Assembly: GCA_965153455.1 (NCBI GenBank)
Contig: OZ234500.1
Location: 16,925,579-16,989,578, forward strand
Length of the DNA stretch: 64,000 nt
DNA from: Sphagnum compactum
Lineage: Eukaryota > Bryophyta > Sphagnopsida > Sphagnales
Direction: 5' to 3'
A program made the position numbers and the translations under genes. The notes under the pieces were generated by a model. That model was not told where the DNA came from, did not search any database, and saw only the letters and a program-made list of their open reading frames with translations. Shown piece after piece: positions 34,220 through 47,949 of the stretch. Position 1 is the first letter of the stretch, and every line of letters begins with the position of its first letter.

Positions 34220-37200
34220 GTAAGTACATCATAACACATTTACAGCTTAGCCTAGCTAGTTATACTCAGCAATTACTATGAAGCAACCAAAGCCAGTTGG
34301 CTGCTGAGAGGCTCGCAGGCACAACAACAACCAACAAATTTATTTACAAGGGATCGAAATTTCTGTCACAAAGTCCATCAGGCTTTTTTTTCTTTTCTTA
34401 ATCTTATAATTGATGTTAATTTCTTTCAGTTTGGTACTGTTTTGTCTAGGCTTTTTTTGAATGCGATTTTTAAGTGTGATCTTTGGGATTCTCTTAATTA
34501 ATCCCAATAGTAAAAACTATCGTTTAGACACTAGACTAATTTCTGACTGTTTTAAGAAGCTTCCTCTTGTATGTATTTTCTTGTATTCATTCTGGTAGTA
34601 GCCTACACATTTATTTTGCTGCTGGATTTGTTGCCATCAGTTGGTGGGATCCAACAAGCCAGCTGTGGATTTTGGTAATTCAATCAGGATTTGATCAGGA
34701 TCAGCTCATTAACTCACATTAGTATTGGATTAGTCCTAGTGCTTATTTCTTGTTGTCGAAGTGACCCGAGAGTAGCTAATTAATCACAACAAATGTAGGT
34801 AGTTGAAAAAACTTCTATTTATTTCTAGTACTTACTTGCTGAGGATTGTCTCTGCCATTTTTCAAAGTGAAAGTAGTACTGAATGAAATTTTTTAAGCCT
34901 TCCAATTTATTTCTAGTTTAGGAATCTTCCTGTTGTTGTTCCTTGAATTCATTGATTGCTATAGGGGTTGCCATCTCAATAGGATTAGCCAATTAATCCT
35001 ACCAAGGAACCTGATGAAATGCAACACAGTGTTGGTAGCAAAAGCTTTTATTTGGGGAGCATTAAAAATATTTTTTGTGAAAGGCCAATCAACGTGGCCA
35101 ATTGCCCCAAAAAAAAACCAAAAACTTTCTGTGAAACTTTCCAACTAGGTTTTATAAAGTAAAATCTACAAATAAGATTTTTTCATTGTTGGATTGAGCA
35201 TCCATCTTTTCCTTCTCTTTGGTTATGACCCTTAAGACTGTGGAGGAAACAAAAACGTTTCACATGTGTGAGGTTTTCTGGGTGAAATTTTGATCGACAA
35301 TTTACCTGAGTATCCGCTAAACACCTCATTGGAGTTGATCAATCTGGGACAAAATTAGTGTACCCATCACCAGGCTCATGCTCCCTTTGCTCATCCACTA
35401 AATTCTTCATACTTTCTCCAAGCGCTGTTATAATCAGAAAGTGCAACTTGCATATCATATGGGCTACCAGCTTTGGCCTGGCCAAGCAATTTTCTTTTTG
35501 TTTGCAAGATTTTCGAAGAAAGGGGGAAACCTCATGTAGAAGCATGAATGACATGTTATTATCATAGCCCGCCATACCATGAACCCTAAATTATACCTTC
35601 TTGCAAGACTCCTCTTATAGTAAAACCCTATAATTTTTTGGGAATTAGGGTTGGCTAGTAACAATAGCCCATCAAAACATGAACCCAAGTAAGTTATACA
35701 TTTCTTTGAAAAGTGCTTGAAGTAAAACCCTACAATTTTGCAGAATTGGGATGGTGAAATGGAATATGGCTAATCAAAATATCCATTAAAATTTGGGACC
35801 AACCCTATTCCCCTTGCCCATGAAACAAAACTCAGTCCAAATTGAGGTAGAGGGGACCACTCTTTGAAATAGATACACAAATGTGCTCCATTTGTCCACC
35901 AATGGGTTCCATGTAAAGGTTACTTGTGCATGGGGGTGGGGGGTATACATATTCCTTAGGGGTGTCCCCTTTGGTGGCACTTGATGACCTATTTGGAACT
36001 AAGTTACAAGGTGAAAATCTAACCCAAGTGCCAAATATTGGATTTTCCTGCAAGTCTTTCAACATATTGTTGCCCAATCTTGGGCACATACGCTTCAAGA
36101 TACGTCGTTCAAATATAAGCCCAATACTGAGAATACACAAAGTTTTCGAAGAGCAACAAATTTACTCCAATGTGCCCCAGAGGTTAACAAAACTTCAGGA
36201 CTCCTTCGGGTGAAAGTCACAAGTAAAATAAGAATACATACAATATAGTAGAGAAAAAAAAATCTTCCCTCCATCCTGTTCCCATTCCAGGGCCGAGGGG
36301 AGCTTTAACTAGCTCCCATATGACAAAGTAAGGAAATGACCTTTGCTAAGCAAAAGTCATGTCCTATCCTTGCCATGCAACACACAAAAGTATGAATGGT
36401 GCTCTCCTACATAGGTAAGCAATGGTTAACAGATGAGTGTTGTCCAGTCTACTGAGTACAGTAGGTATTGCATTTTGGTTCCAAATACCCCATAGACAAA
36501 GGTTGGACAACTGGGACCTCCAGACTAGGACCCTAAGGAAAGGGGCTTTGCAGCTGCTCATGAAACCAGTAGTGCTACTAATCATCATGGTGAACAAGGG
36601 GGGCACATGACTGCACTGGACCAAAAATAGTAAATGAAAGCATTCTCATAAGTCCCTTTTTTGGGTAATTTTTTTACACCCTGGGATGACCAAGTAAGTA
36701 GGCAACTGTTAAATCCATCAGTTCTCAGCAATGTTTTTCCATCTATGCAAAGTTTTAACTAGATATCATTATTTTGCACATGTACACAAAAATTCAATTA
36801 AAAAAACATTGAAAATTTTATGGACTTTTTTAAAAAAAAGCATCAATTTGACCCTAAATAGTCCATAACAAGATTTTTACAAAAACATTTTTCCAAAAGA
36901 ACCTAATTTTTAGAATTGTCATAATTTTTTACAAGGCGTATTTAGTGAGTCCCTTACAAATATTTCTAAACGAAATTTTCAAAAAACATATAATGCCAAT
37001 GTTAGCAAACACATCCATGCATTGCAATTTCGAAAGTCAACCCACTTAACTTAAGGTAAATTACTTAAAATATGATCACACTTATGTCTTTGTATTTGAC
37101 TTAATAATTTAAAACCAACATCCGTTGGATAGAACATGACGTTGCTAAACCCCAAAAGGGTTTTGTACAAAATGGTCTTACCAAAAACTGCATTGCGATA

Positions 37201-40200
37201 TTAATATTGGTCCAATGTAACGTGCATTCACCCCAAGGTTTTTGATCTGTGATGAGTTGTGTACCAGAAACAATTTAACAGAATTTCTCACTGGATCCAT
37301 TTTATGATACAATAGGCAAACCTCAAAGAGTTTTTGCTCTTCAATAAGCTCTTGAACTTTATCATCCATAACCAGTATATGCAATTAATCTAAAGACCTT
37401 CACATCTCTTATGGATCTGCATGTTGATCACACAACCAATAATTTCAAAGCTCCAGCATAATATACTTCAGGTACATTCTTCTGAACATTGAAAGTAATG
37501 CATTGGCTACATACCAGTCTAATGGTTGTAGTCGGCTGCACATTTTGCACAAATGTGTAGTGAAAATGGAAAGGAATTTTGGGTGGGATGGGGATAGGAT
37601 TAACCATTGCTGGGTGGGCATCAAGAATGAGATGAAATAGTGCTAGTATACCAATGTCCTTGAGGCTGAAAATAAATCATTTGTATGTGGCAAATTGTGC
37701 TTGACGATTGATATCACGAATTGCTCGCATGGAAATACCTGGGAGAAATCTGAATCCAATTATAACCTACCAATATACTGACACTTGGTTGTTGATGGCC
37801 AGGAGAAAAAAATAAGAAGAGCAAGTGGATTGTACACACAATTTCCAGACTTTGGAATGAGAAAATATTTATAATGAGCAATTGTCATGTTTGAAAACAC
37901 ATGACAGTCCATAATTAAATAGGCCCATGTTTTCCATACATGACAATTTATGAACCATACAACCAGTCTGACAGGTATGGGGAAGCTTGATGAAGCATTC
38001 TTGTCACCCATTTGCAAAACTATGATAACTTAATATTAGCAAGCACAACACCCACTTTTCTAGAATCAGAGCAAGTCTACCCACACCCTTATTTGGGCCT
38101 CTACTTGAGTTTATCAAATCTTTTTTAAAGTGTGGATTGTTTTTCACACTCATTTTTCAGACTATTTGAAGTGTTCTGTTTCAAACTACTCTGTACAGGC
38201 CATCTTACTGATGCTGGTGGACCTGCTCTAGTACATATATACCTACTTGTTCAGAAGTTGAACCCTAGAACATAGGTTAAACCCTAAAATATTACTTAGG
38301 GGAATAAAATTCTGAATGGGTCAAAGGCACGGATGAAGTCTTCTTCCACAATTCTAAATTGGGTAGGACTGAAGACAAAAAACTGTTGTTCCAGGAGCTT
38401 AAAGACAAACTTTGTAGTTTGACTCTGAAATGACACATTTTAGGCATGCAATTTAGCTCATCATGTGCTATGACAGAAAGCAAAAGTGGTGAGCTGATTT
38501 CCACAGCTTGCCTGCAATGTACTTTGCCAGTTGGAACTCAGGTCTGGTGCATCCAGACAAAGGCATGTGTTTATGGTTAAGGTCAGAATGATCTTTAGGA
38601 GTTATTTTTCCTTCTCTTTCTCTTTGGCAGGGAGTGAAGGCAAAAGTTGACTACGGGCGGTTTAAACGAAAGTTTTGTAGGATGTGAGCTTACATTAAAC
38701 TTAACCTTATTTCACTGAAATTATTACTCCGAAGTTGAAATGTGGAATTATGAGTGCAATCCCAAAAATCAATTACAAGACTTTCAAAACATATTTGAAT
38801 GATTTCAAATTGATTCTATCGTTTCTCTCCCCATTTGTATGATGATAGAAATCAACTAGTATTGTTTTTTTTTTTTTTGGGTTGCATTTTATCTTGAAAA
38901 GATACCATATATACATATATATATCCAGATATATTTGTTTCTTATATTTGCCATGATTTTGCTGCCATTGCTCCTCTGCACAATCCAAGTACACTATGAA
39001 CAAAAAACATCCACATCTTTGTACATCATTTTTTTTTCCTGACTTCCAACATTATTGCATTACACCCCATGATGCATTAACCTGGTTTGTTTTACATCTT
39101 GTTTTACATAAGATTCGGTAGTAGATACGGGTCATTGCCAACTCAACAAGGGGCTACCTAGTAAGTTATTACTATATGCCCAACAACTTATTTGGCCTTT
39201 CTTCTGCAAGAACAGAATTAACAGATTCCAAGAAAATTCTAAACCGGAAAGCAAATAATCATGGGACCTACAAATATCCAAGTTCCATGCATTTCCCCCA
39301 AATAACAAGAATCGTATGTAGTTAACCCTGTTTGAAATTCTGCATGGTTTGGTGATGATAGATCTTTGGAGTCCCAACAACACCCAAAAAGGAATACTAC
39401 TTCACGGCCTTGACCTTTGTCAAAGACTCCACTCTTCTTTTCTTTCCAGGGTAAGTTAGAATTTTTTTTAACATTGTTTCATAGTTCACCACCCTTTATC
39501 TTTGTTAATAACTCCACCCTCGGCGTTTCCTGGGTTGGAAAGTTTCTAACACAAGTACTATGAATTTATGGTGCACTTGTGCGATAGGTGTTCGTAGTAT
39601 AGTAGCATTGTCAATGCCACTTTCCAGACATTAAGATATCACTTTCACGGCTAGTCCTTCAATGGTTGAATTGTTTAAAATATGATGATATTTGAATTTT
39701 GCACCTCCATGTAGATTTAGGAATTTAGGATTCTCCAAAGTTGCAATATCGTAAAGCTCACCGTTATAAGAATTGAACCAATCTTCTTGACACCAAGGCA
39801 TTGTTGGGTGTGGGAGGGGCAAGGTATGCGATTGTCTCCTTTTGCACCTGAAAAATCAATCCAATTAATGGTGTTTTTCTCCATGTTGGGTTCAATCAAA
39901 TAATTAGGGACAATGGAGATCTTGTATGTAGATTTGTAACTCAAATTTGACACTTGAAAATTTCAACTTGTTGATCCATGATACTTTTGTAGTTTGCAAC
40001 TTGCAACTTTTTCTCTATTTTTTGCCCAAATTGGTGTACTTTATTGTGGCTTGTTAATAATGAAATGCACTCATTGATTCGACTTATGGCAGGTCTGTAA
40101 TTTACACTAGGACAGAACTATGATCAAAACTTATGACCTTGTTTGTGTTTTTCCACCGAAAGAAACCCAGAACTAGAAACTGGTCCCTCAAACAGACACC

Positions 40201-40590
40201 TAAAGTGCTTTGCAAGTTGCAAAGTTTGTGGTAATGAAACACCCAACGTTAGGTCCGGGACCCTTATATAGTTGATGATCACACCCTTTCTTCAATACAA
40301 TGTCCACACATACTTGATAATATATCATGTCAGAAAATATCAATGGACGTAAAACAGACTCATGATCTGAAGTGTAAGACATCAGTCTTGACGTCCCAAC
40401 TTCCAAGACCAGAGTCTGCCAATTAAAGAATTGTAGTTTTGTGGTATATTCAAATGTCTATTGAATATAATTTGTTTATGCAATTAGGCGGCACATGTTC
40501 ATACCATATCTGGGCGGTTCTCTGTTTTTTAAAACACATTTCCCCATCTTCAAAGAGACCTGAACAAAATTCTGTGAAAAATAATTTGAA
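34220..40590. other. AT-rich DNA without recognisable genes
   Basis: Open frames are short (under 105 codons) and none shows a known motif. No tRNA, rRNA or tandem array was seen. A short T-run and TATA repeats are at 38862-38935. Decayed transposon sequence is likely but was not identifiable by eye. Confidence 0.35.
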
Positions 40591-41260
40591 CCAATTTTCA
40601 CACATTTCATACCAAATGGTTTTTCAAATGCAGTTTTTACATACCAATTATCAATTTTTTATCATTTCTAACATTATTTTTTTAATTTGAAAAACTACCC
40701 AAAAAGGGTTTTTTAAAGAATGAAAATATATATTCTTAAGAAAAATCTTCCAACATCTTATATGTCTACAACTTAGCACCAATAGCATCAAAAGGAGGAC
40801 AAGTAGTACCAGTGAGACAGAGAATGAACAACAACATTCGATAGGCTAACAAGCAGGAGTACAAGCAACAACATTGAAGAAGAGGACAAATAACAACATC
40901 AAGTAGGAGGAGGAATGGCAACCTTGAACAAGGGGATGAGCAAGAATATGAACATGAACATCAAGCAGGAATGGCACCACAAGTCATAAGAAATGAGAAG
41001 GCAAAACAAAAAAATCACGAAAGGAAATGGACAAAAAAAGGAGAAAAAAGAACATGGAAAAACAACAATGCAAACGAGATTATAAGGGCCAATTTTCAAA
41101 GGACTAATTTTTAGTCTATTGAGAACTTGCAAGCCAAGTTTCATACATGGTACCCTATATAATCTGCAAGGTGAGAACCAACTTGCAACCTTAGCTAGTT
41201 CTCACCTCTTTTATTGATACACACCCAACATTGATTTATACCATTGATGTTCTTCTTTCC
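40590..41260. repeat. Dispersed repeat family A, copy 2
   Basis: Matches the first 0.8 kb of the window block by block in the same order: ACCAATTATCAATTTTTTAT (about 40642), AAAGAATGAAAATATAT (about 40716), CCAACATCTTATAT (about 40750), then AACTTGCAAGCCAAGTTTCA followed by TACATGGTACC (about 41125) and GCAAGGTGAGAACC. The middle contains an AAC/GAA-rich stretch (40790-41060) absent from copy 1. Confidence 0.5.
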
Positions 41261-41634
41261 ATTTCTTCAAGGTGAATGATTATCACGTGTCTTTAGTAGT
41301 ATGCCAAGGTGGCATTTTTTTTGGGGCCAATGAATTCAATTAGTTATACAACGACTTAATTAGCTCTAGAAGTGTTTGGGTGAAATCGTCTTTCTTCATA
41401 ACATAGTACTGAAAACCCAATGAATGTTTTAAATTCATGCGGTTACAAATTTTTCCACACATAAATAATATGAATGCAAAAAAACAAACAAATCTTGAAA
41501 TTGGTTGGTGGTTTTAGTGGCACCATAGGTGATGCACATAAATAAAAATGCAAATAAACAACATTGGAATTAGATTTGATGGAACTTTTTTCACAAATGT
41601 CGAATTGCAAAAAAATTCACGAATCTAAAGTTTG

Positions 41635-42650
41635 ATTAGGTATTCTTTCACAATGTTCATGCTTGAAGATGCACATATAAAATTTTGACAAAAGCAAACT
41701 GAAATTTGAGCACAAGAAAAGACTTGATTTACGACTTTTCGAAGGTTTTTGTTACAAATGCAAGTAGGCATTCTTTCACAACATTCACGGTTGAAGATGT
41801 ACACAAACAAAATTTGGACAAAAACAAACTAAAATTACCACATTAAACAAGAACTTCAATTAAGGGCTTATTAAGGGCTTTCACAAATGCAAATAAATGT
41901 TCTATTACAATGCTTAGGTTTGAAGATGCACACAAATGGAATTTTGACAAAAGCAAATTAAAATTTGAACATAAGAAAAGACTTGATTTATAGCTTTTCA
42001 ACGTTTTTTGTTATAAATGCAAGTAGGGTGCAAATGGGATAACACGAGCCACACCCGTTTGCTTTTTAATTACTTTTGTGATTTTTTTTGGGAAATATTG
42101 CTAGAATATTTTTAAATATTTTTGATTTTTTTAATAAATTTAAGTATTTTATTATACTATTTTATTAAGGTTTATGTTAAAAATTTAGCAAAAAATGTCA
42201 TTTTCAAAAAAATTCAAATCCATTTATAAACCATTTTACTGCTTAAAAACAAACATTATAATGTTTAATGAGTTTTTGTTTATTTTTTACTCATTGGATT
42301 CATTTCAAATTCATTCACATGTTCCCATGATATATTAAAAATACAACTATATAAACAAATATTACAATTTCAACATGAAATTAAATTACAACTCTAAAAC
42401 ATGAAAAAACCAAACACGTATTACACTTGCAATGGTTCGTGTTATTATGATTGCACCCAATAAGAATTTTTTTCACAATACTCATGTTTGAAGATGCACA
42501 CTATCAAAATTTGGACATAAATGGATTAAAATATCCACAATAAACAAAAAGCTTAATTAAAAGCTTATTAAAAGCTTTCACAAATGTGAATAAATGTTTC
42601 CTCATAATGCTTATGTTTGAATGTGCACAAGTGAAATTTGGATAAAAAGC
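41635..42650. repeat. About 130-bp degenerate tandem repeat, interrupted
   Basis: Units contain TTTCACAA-T-TTCA followed by GAAGATGCACA, AATTTGGACAAAA-CAAA, AAGACTTGATTT and ACAAATGCAAGTAGG. They start near 41641, 41769 and 41898, then after a 433-bp insertion near 42470 and 42598. Copies are 20-30% diverged by eye. No coding frame is conserved across units. Confidence 0.65.
42026..42458. mobile_element. MITE-like element with about 26-bp imperfect terminal inverted repeats
   Basis: Left end GGGTGCAAATGGGATAACAC (continuing GAGCCA) and the reverse complement of the right end, GGGTGCAATCATAATAACAC (continuing GAACCA), match at about 20 of 26 positions. The element is 433 bp, AT-rich and non-coding, and it splits a unit of the surrounding 130-bp repeat right after AAATGCAAGTA. 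The flanks AAGTA and AATAAG do not form a clear target-site duplication, so the superfamily is not assigned. Confidence 0.6.
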
Positions 42651-42659
42651 CTCAGAAAT

Positions 42660-45600
42660 GGATTTGACTAGTGTTTTCCTCTCATAAATGTTAAGTTATA
42701 TATGAAAAACATTTTTCTCACACAATTTTCAAAATCAATCACTATTTTCAAGTTGACATACCAAAAACAAATGCAACATTCAACCTTTGTGGATTGAAAT
42801 CTGAATATTAAAAAAAAATCAATCAAAGGTTTTTCAAGAGTTTTTGACACAAATGTAGCATTGAGGATGTAAACAAATTTTCAAAGAAAACAAGGTTTAG
42901 ATGCAAGACAACTTTGTGAAGAACATAAGCAAGAAAACTTTAAAAATTTGTGCACTTTGATTCCTTCAACCTCCATTGCACACCACACCACTTCGAAGTC
43001 CTAACATTCAACCCCCCCTCCTCCATTGCCCTTTCAAAACAAAGTGTTAAGTTGCATGCACCAAACAAATGGAAATTTGTTTTATTCAATTGTTCTAGTC
43101 CAATCATTCCTAGTTGGATTCACTCCATGTTACATCATATGTCAAATACAACAAAAATCTCATCCTACTGTAACAACTGTCCAAAAGATTTTGTGTGTTT
43201 TTTAAATGATTTACAAATCCTAGCTTTCAACACTAATAGCAATGGCATCCTCTTGCAATGAATTGGAAACAACAATGGAATCCCTTTACAATTAAATGGA
43301 AAGGCAAAGAGTGGTGGGGTGGGGAGAGCAAATGGCATTCAAATGTTTAGAGCATTTAGTAGAGGTGGTGCCCTAGGGAGATTGTTGATCTCTTGGATGG
43401 TTAATGGCTCATCCCATATTTTTAATTTTCACAAATTCATCCAAATCTTATGGCCATAAATCCTTATGGCCTTTCATTATGGTTTTTTTTTCTTGCCAAC
43501 ATGAGAAAATTTGCTTAAAAAAAGCCTTGGTTTATACTAGTGTTGGAGATTTTTTTAATTTTGTTATAACTTCCAATATTGGGTTTTAATTCAATGGACC
43601 AATGAGTTTCTTGAAAGAACCAACAAAACATCAATGACTTAAGATAGATTCTTCAACTAGATTTTGGAGTTTTAAAGATTCACAATTATAGGTCAAAACC
43701 AACAGTGGGCAATTCATTATTTTTTTGAATAACCTCCAATTTTCAATGCTAGTTGTTGTTTTGGTTTTGAAAATTAAATAAGGTTTTATTTTATTTTTCA
43801 TTAACCTCTTTTAAAATTGGCAATTACTTGTTGATTAATCCCAATTATAGTCTCTTTTTTTTAGACATGTATTTTAGTTTTGAATCTAGTTCCACCCATA
43901 AATAGAAACTAAAATATTATTACTAATTTTTTTAATTATGATTTTGGTTTTGGTTCTAAATGTAAAAAATAAACTTATTTTGGTTCAATTCATATTAATT
44001 AGAACCAACAATTTTAACCCATTGAAGTGGGTACCTACCCAACATTGGTCAAAAACCAAGTAAATTTATTTATTTTTAGAATCTTAGTCAAAGGTATTTA
44101 TACCCAAACCTTAGTTGTTGGTTCACTTTTCAAATAATATAAACCACCCAACATTAAAATATAATATATTAATGATGAATCCTTGCAAAATTTTATTAAA
44201 AGCATACACCAATCCAAAAAGGGGAAAGGAAGAACAAAACAAAAAGGACCAATGTCCAAAAAATAAACAACACCCAAAAATGCAAGTGTACAAATAAAGG
44301 TTAAAATAACAAACAACAACTTGACCCACCAAAGGGAAGCAAATTAATAACTTATGTCTTAAATCTTCTCACCAATTTTGTGAAGTAAATCACACAAGGA
44401 AATGGGTGAAAACCCTAAAAAACAACCTTAGAAAAAACCTCTTTGACAACAACAATTCACTTCAAAATGGATGCAGTATGATTTTTTTATGGAGTCACCA
44501 CCCTTCCCTCCCCCCCCCCCCCCCCCAATTATGGGCTTTATGTTCCAAAGCCATTAACATTTTTTACTTATAAAATTTGTATGAGCATAAAAGAAGAAGG
44601 CATTTAATGCACTTGGCTAACCATGCCAAGTTAGTATAATGATGAAAAAATCATCAATTTGTTTATGCAAGTACCCAAATGCCTTGATGGCAAGAAGGAA
44701 AAACATATTCTTCCAATTGCAATAAAACTCATCCTTTCCTAGGTCACAATCATTGTAGCCATTAGTTTTCACAAAATTGTAGTTCACAAAATGCAATTTG
44801 TTCATTCGTGCGATTGACAATGATGACATTAGCCAAAATGTGAACCCTATTTGTGAATCTAACACAATATTGACACGATAATGTGAAGACTAAAAGGAAA
44901 GCAACCAGAGGACATGTGTATGTTCATATGAAACATGAAATCGAACATCTTTAACAATGGAAGCAAAGGCATCCCAACAATGGGATGTAGTGCATTCCTA
45001 GGGCCCTTCCATGGGAATACCAAAAAAGGTTTATTCCCATTGAGACTATAGGCTAGCCATAAATGTAATGGGGCAAATCAAGACTTGTTGAATGGGGGAG
45101 ACCCAACTTAATGTGCAATGTTGAAAAGAAAATGTTGAAAGCCACACAACAAAATGAAAAGAAGATTGAGCAAGGAGAAAACTATGTATATGAATTTAGC
45201 CTTATGTTAAATCTCAATTGGGTACAATAGGGATCAAACACATGTTAAAGATGATGTTTGAAAAAGAATGCTCATGTATCTTATCTAAAATGTTATCCTA
45301 AACATGATCCATTCCCTTCTCTAAAAATTGTTAGAAAAAGGGAATGACAACTTACGTTGGAAGGGGAAGAAGGTTGCATGTTAACTTTACGTGGGCTTAT
45401 AATGGAAGTGGACCTATATTATAGGCTCTTATAACCTATAATAAGAATGTGTGATGTTCATACAAAATCTAAAAATAATCATTGGGGCCATAAGTGTTTA
45501 ATTCTGCAAATAGGTTTCATGGGCAACGACTTTAATAGAAATGGGACCTATCCCCCTTCTAGAGATGGGGAAATAAATGCATGTTGACAAACTAAGGGGG

Positions 45601-46860
45601 CTTGTGGACACTTTAAAAAACATGAACCCAAAAAACCTCCCCAAAAACCTAGATGGAATTCTAGTCAAAGGAGGTTGTATAATGTTGGAAGCTCAAGAAT
45701 AGGGGGAATAATGAAGAAAGTAAGATGGCCTTTGGGCAAAACATTGAAAAAAGATCCCAAAAACCACTTTAACATCCTTCAACCTTAGGGCCCCACCTTT
45801 GTGTGGTGCACGTTTTCATCCAAGGCGTCTCGGAGAAAGGAAGATGCAAAGGAAAGAAAACCAAAAGATACACCTAAAACTCCAATGTCATACGAAGGAA
45901 AACAAAATCCAATAGGAAGGTAAAAATCAAAAGGTAGGTTGGAAAGGGACCAAGTTATGTATTTACATGGTGGGATCATTATCCCCACCAAAACCAATTA
46001 GGAAGCAAAATGATGGAAAATAATAAAAACAATAAGGTTGGGCAAATGATGCGGGTGGTATTAGCTATGAATGTGAACAAACAAGAAGGGAAAATGTTTG
46101 TTAAATTGTGCAAGGTTCAAAAGATGGACAAAGGTGAAAAGGGGCCTTCATAGTGGATTGAATAGTACATGTTAATGGATAATGGATAGGCTTGCCCAAA
46201 TGGAGTGATGATTGAAGAACAAAGAAATTGCAAGGCATAAAAAAGTGGACAAAATATATGAATCGGGACAAATGGCCACTTGTTTCACAAAGCTTTTAGA
46301 ATAGGAATGTGCAAAGGATTATGTTGAATGTATTCACAACAACTACCTACAACACCACCCATTGAAAATGTACATTTAAGGCCGCCCAAATACCATGCAC
46401 CATCGCTTAACACCTACCCCTAATTACAATGCTAAATTTATGGAGGGATAAGTGGGTTCGAAATGCATTGGTTTGGGGGTTAATCAATTTGCATTGTGGC
46501 ACTCAGTTGATATTCATTCAATGTCACAAAATGGGCAATATCATGGTGTGAAATCAACCTTTTTCTTTCAATTTTGTGAAAGCGTTGGAGTGGCAAAGTC
46601 ACTTGGATGATTCAACGGACATGGAGATCATCTCAAAGAATATTTAACTAAATTTGACATAAATTTCTAAATATTAAGTTAAACAATTATGGTCCTTCTA
46701 TGATTTTGGCTATAAATGGCCTATATGGGATCACTATTTGGTTTTTTTAAGTTTGTGATATGAATTATGGCGATGGCAAACTCCAAAAATCACCAAATTT
46801 GTTGCCAAACCATTTTGTTTTTTACCATCTAGTGATTTTTTGCCAAAAAAAAAGGGTTGT
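42660..46860. other. AT-rich DNA without recognisable genes
   Basis: Short open frames only. Minus-strand frames at 44617-44865 (82 codons) and 45785-45997 (70 codons) look less repetitive than their neighbours and could be relics of one decayed coding region, but no motif was recognised. Poly-C run at 44512-44526. Confidence 0.3.
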
Positions 46861-46878
46861 GAAAAATGTGTATGTGAT

Positions 46879-47900
46879 GTGTCGTAACCCTAACCTTGGG
46901 TTTGCGACCAAGGCAAGGGCTTGCAAGGTTGCAGGACAAGAGCGGAGGCCAGGAGTCACATCTCGTGCTTCCGGGAGTGCAAAAGAGTGTGAGGGAATGA
47001 ACCCTCACACTCCCAAATGAATTCCCATTTTGGGAGTTGGAGTCCCAATGGACTCCCAAATTTTCAGAGGGCGATTGCATGGGTCAAAACTCATTGGATT
47101 GAAAAGTTCTTTATATCATTGGAAAGCTATTGAAACGTAGATGTTTAAGATGGGCTTGCATGACCCCATTTGGACATCTGAAACACAAGTTATGGCCAAA
47201 AGACAAGCCGGGAGTCAAATTGGCAGTTTGACTCCCGACCATTAAAAGTCAAGAATCGACCCAATTTCCTTGCGTGCAGGTGGCATGCAACATACCGTTG
47301 AAAAGTTCTCAATGAGGGCTACAACTTTGCTTTAGACCTCATTTCAATCGGAGGTCCGCACACAAAGTTATGGGGTTCCAAAGTCACGGGAATCCCAGCC
47401 GTGGGAATTTCGGGACTCCTATTTGGTAGTCCTGGGACAAAATGCCATTTGGATGTGGGCCTCACTGAGAGGCACAGAGTATACTATAAGGGGGAAGGTG
47501 GTGGCTTCCTCCAAGTCCAGGCCGTGGAGAGTCTTGTGAGTCCGAGTTCGCTCGTGGCTCGTCCTAGCACCAAAAGTGTTTTAACTATGCATTAACCAAC
47601 TTGTGATCCGTGTGAATGATTAGTTGCTTGTCATTCTTCCTAATCCCATCCCGGAGCTCCAACACGCCCCTGTACCCCCCCCCAAGTGTTGTGAGCCAGG
47701 GAGCGTGCGTCAACTCCTTGTTCTTTCGCTGTCTTCACTCCAGACTCACATTTGGAGTCTATTAAGGAGCCTGGGGGTGCATCATGATGCATTTGATCAT
47801 AGACGACAATGTGTACACTCTTTAGGTTGTTCAAACTTTGAGTGTCCCAAGGTGCAATCAAATTAACATGCACCATTAGTAATCGGGTCCATCCACAATT
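46879..47900 (+). mobile_element. Possible solo LTR (GC-richer island)
   Basis: A 1-kb stretch of balanced composition in very AT-rich surroundings. It starts TGTCGTAACCCTAACC and ends about CCATCCACA. Phrases such as CATTGGAAAGC and ACACAAGTTATGG, which recur in plant LTR-type repeats, are present, and the sequence is non-coding. A TG...CA border pair is compatible with an LTR, but no partner LTR, tract or coding region was found. It could equally be another repeat type. Confidence 0.3.
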
Positions 47901-47949
47901 GGGGTACCAAAAAGGAGTGTTTAATTGAAAAAGGATTACAAAGGACAAC

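Noticed and set aside
35786-36624. Open frames of 86-102 codons
   Set aside because: No motif recognised on either strand and no coherent exon structure.
44512-44526. Poly-C tracts here and at 11820-11841 as functional elements
   Set aside because: Plain homopolymer runs with no conserved context; possibly inexact in length in the assembly.
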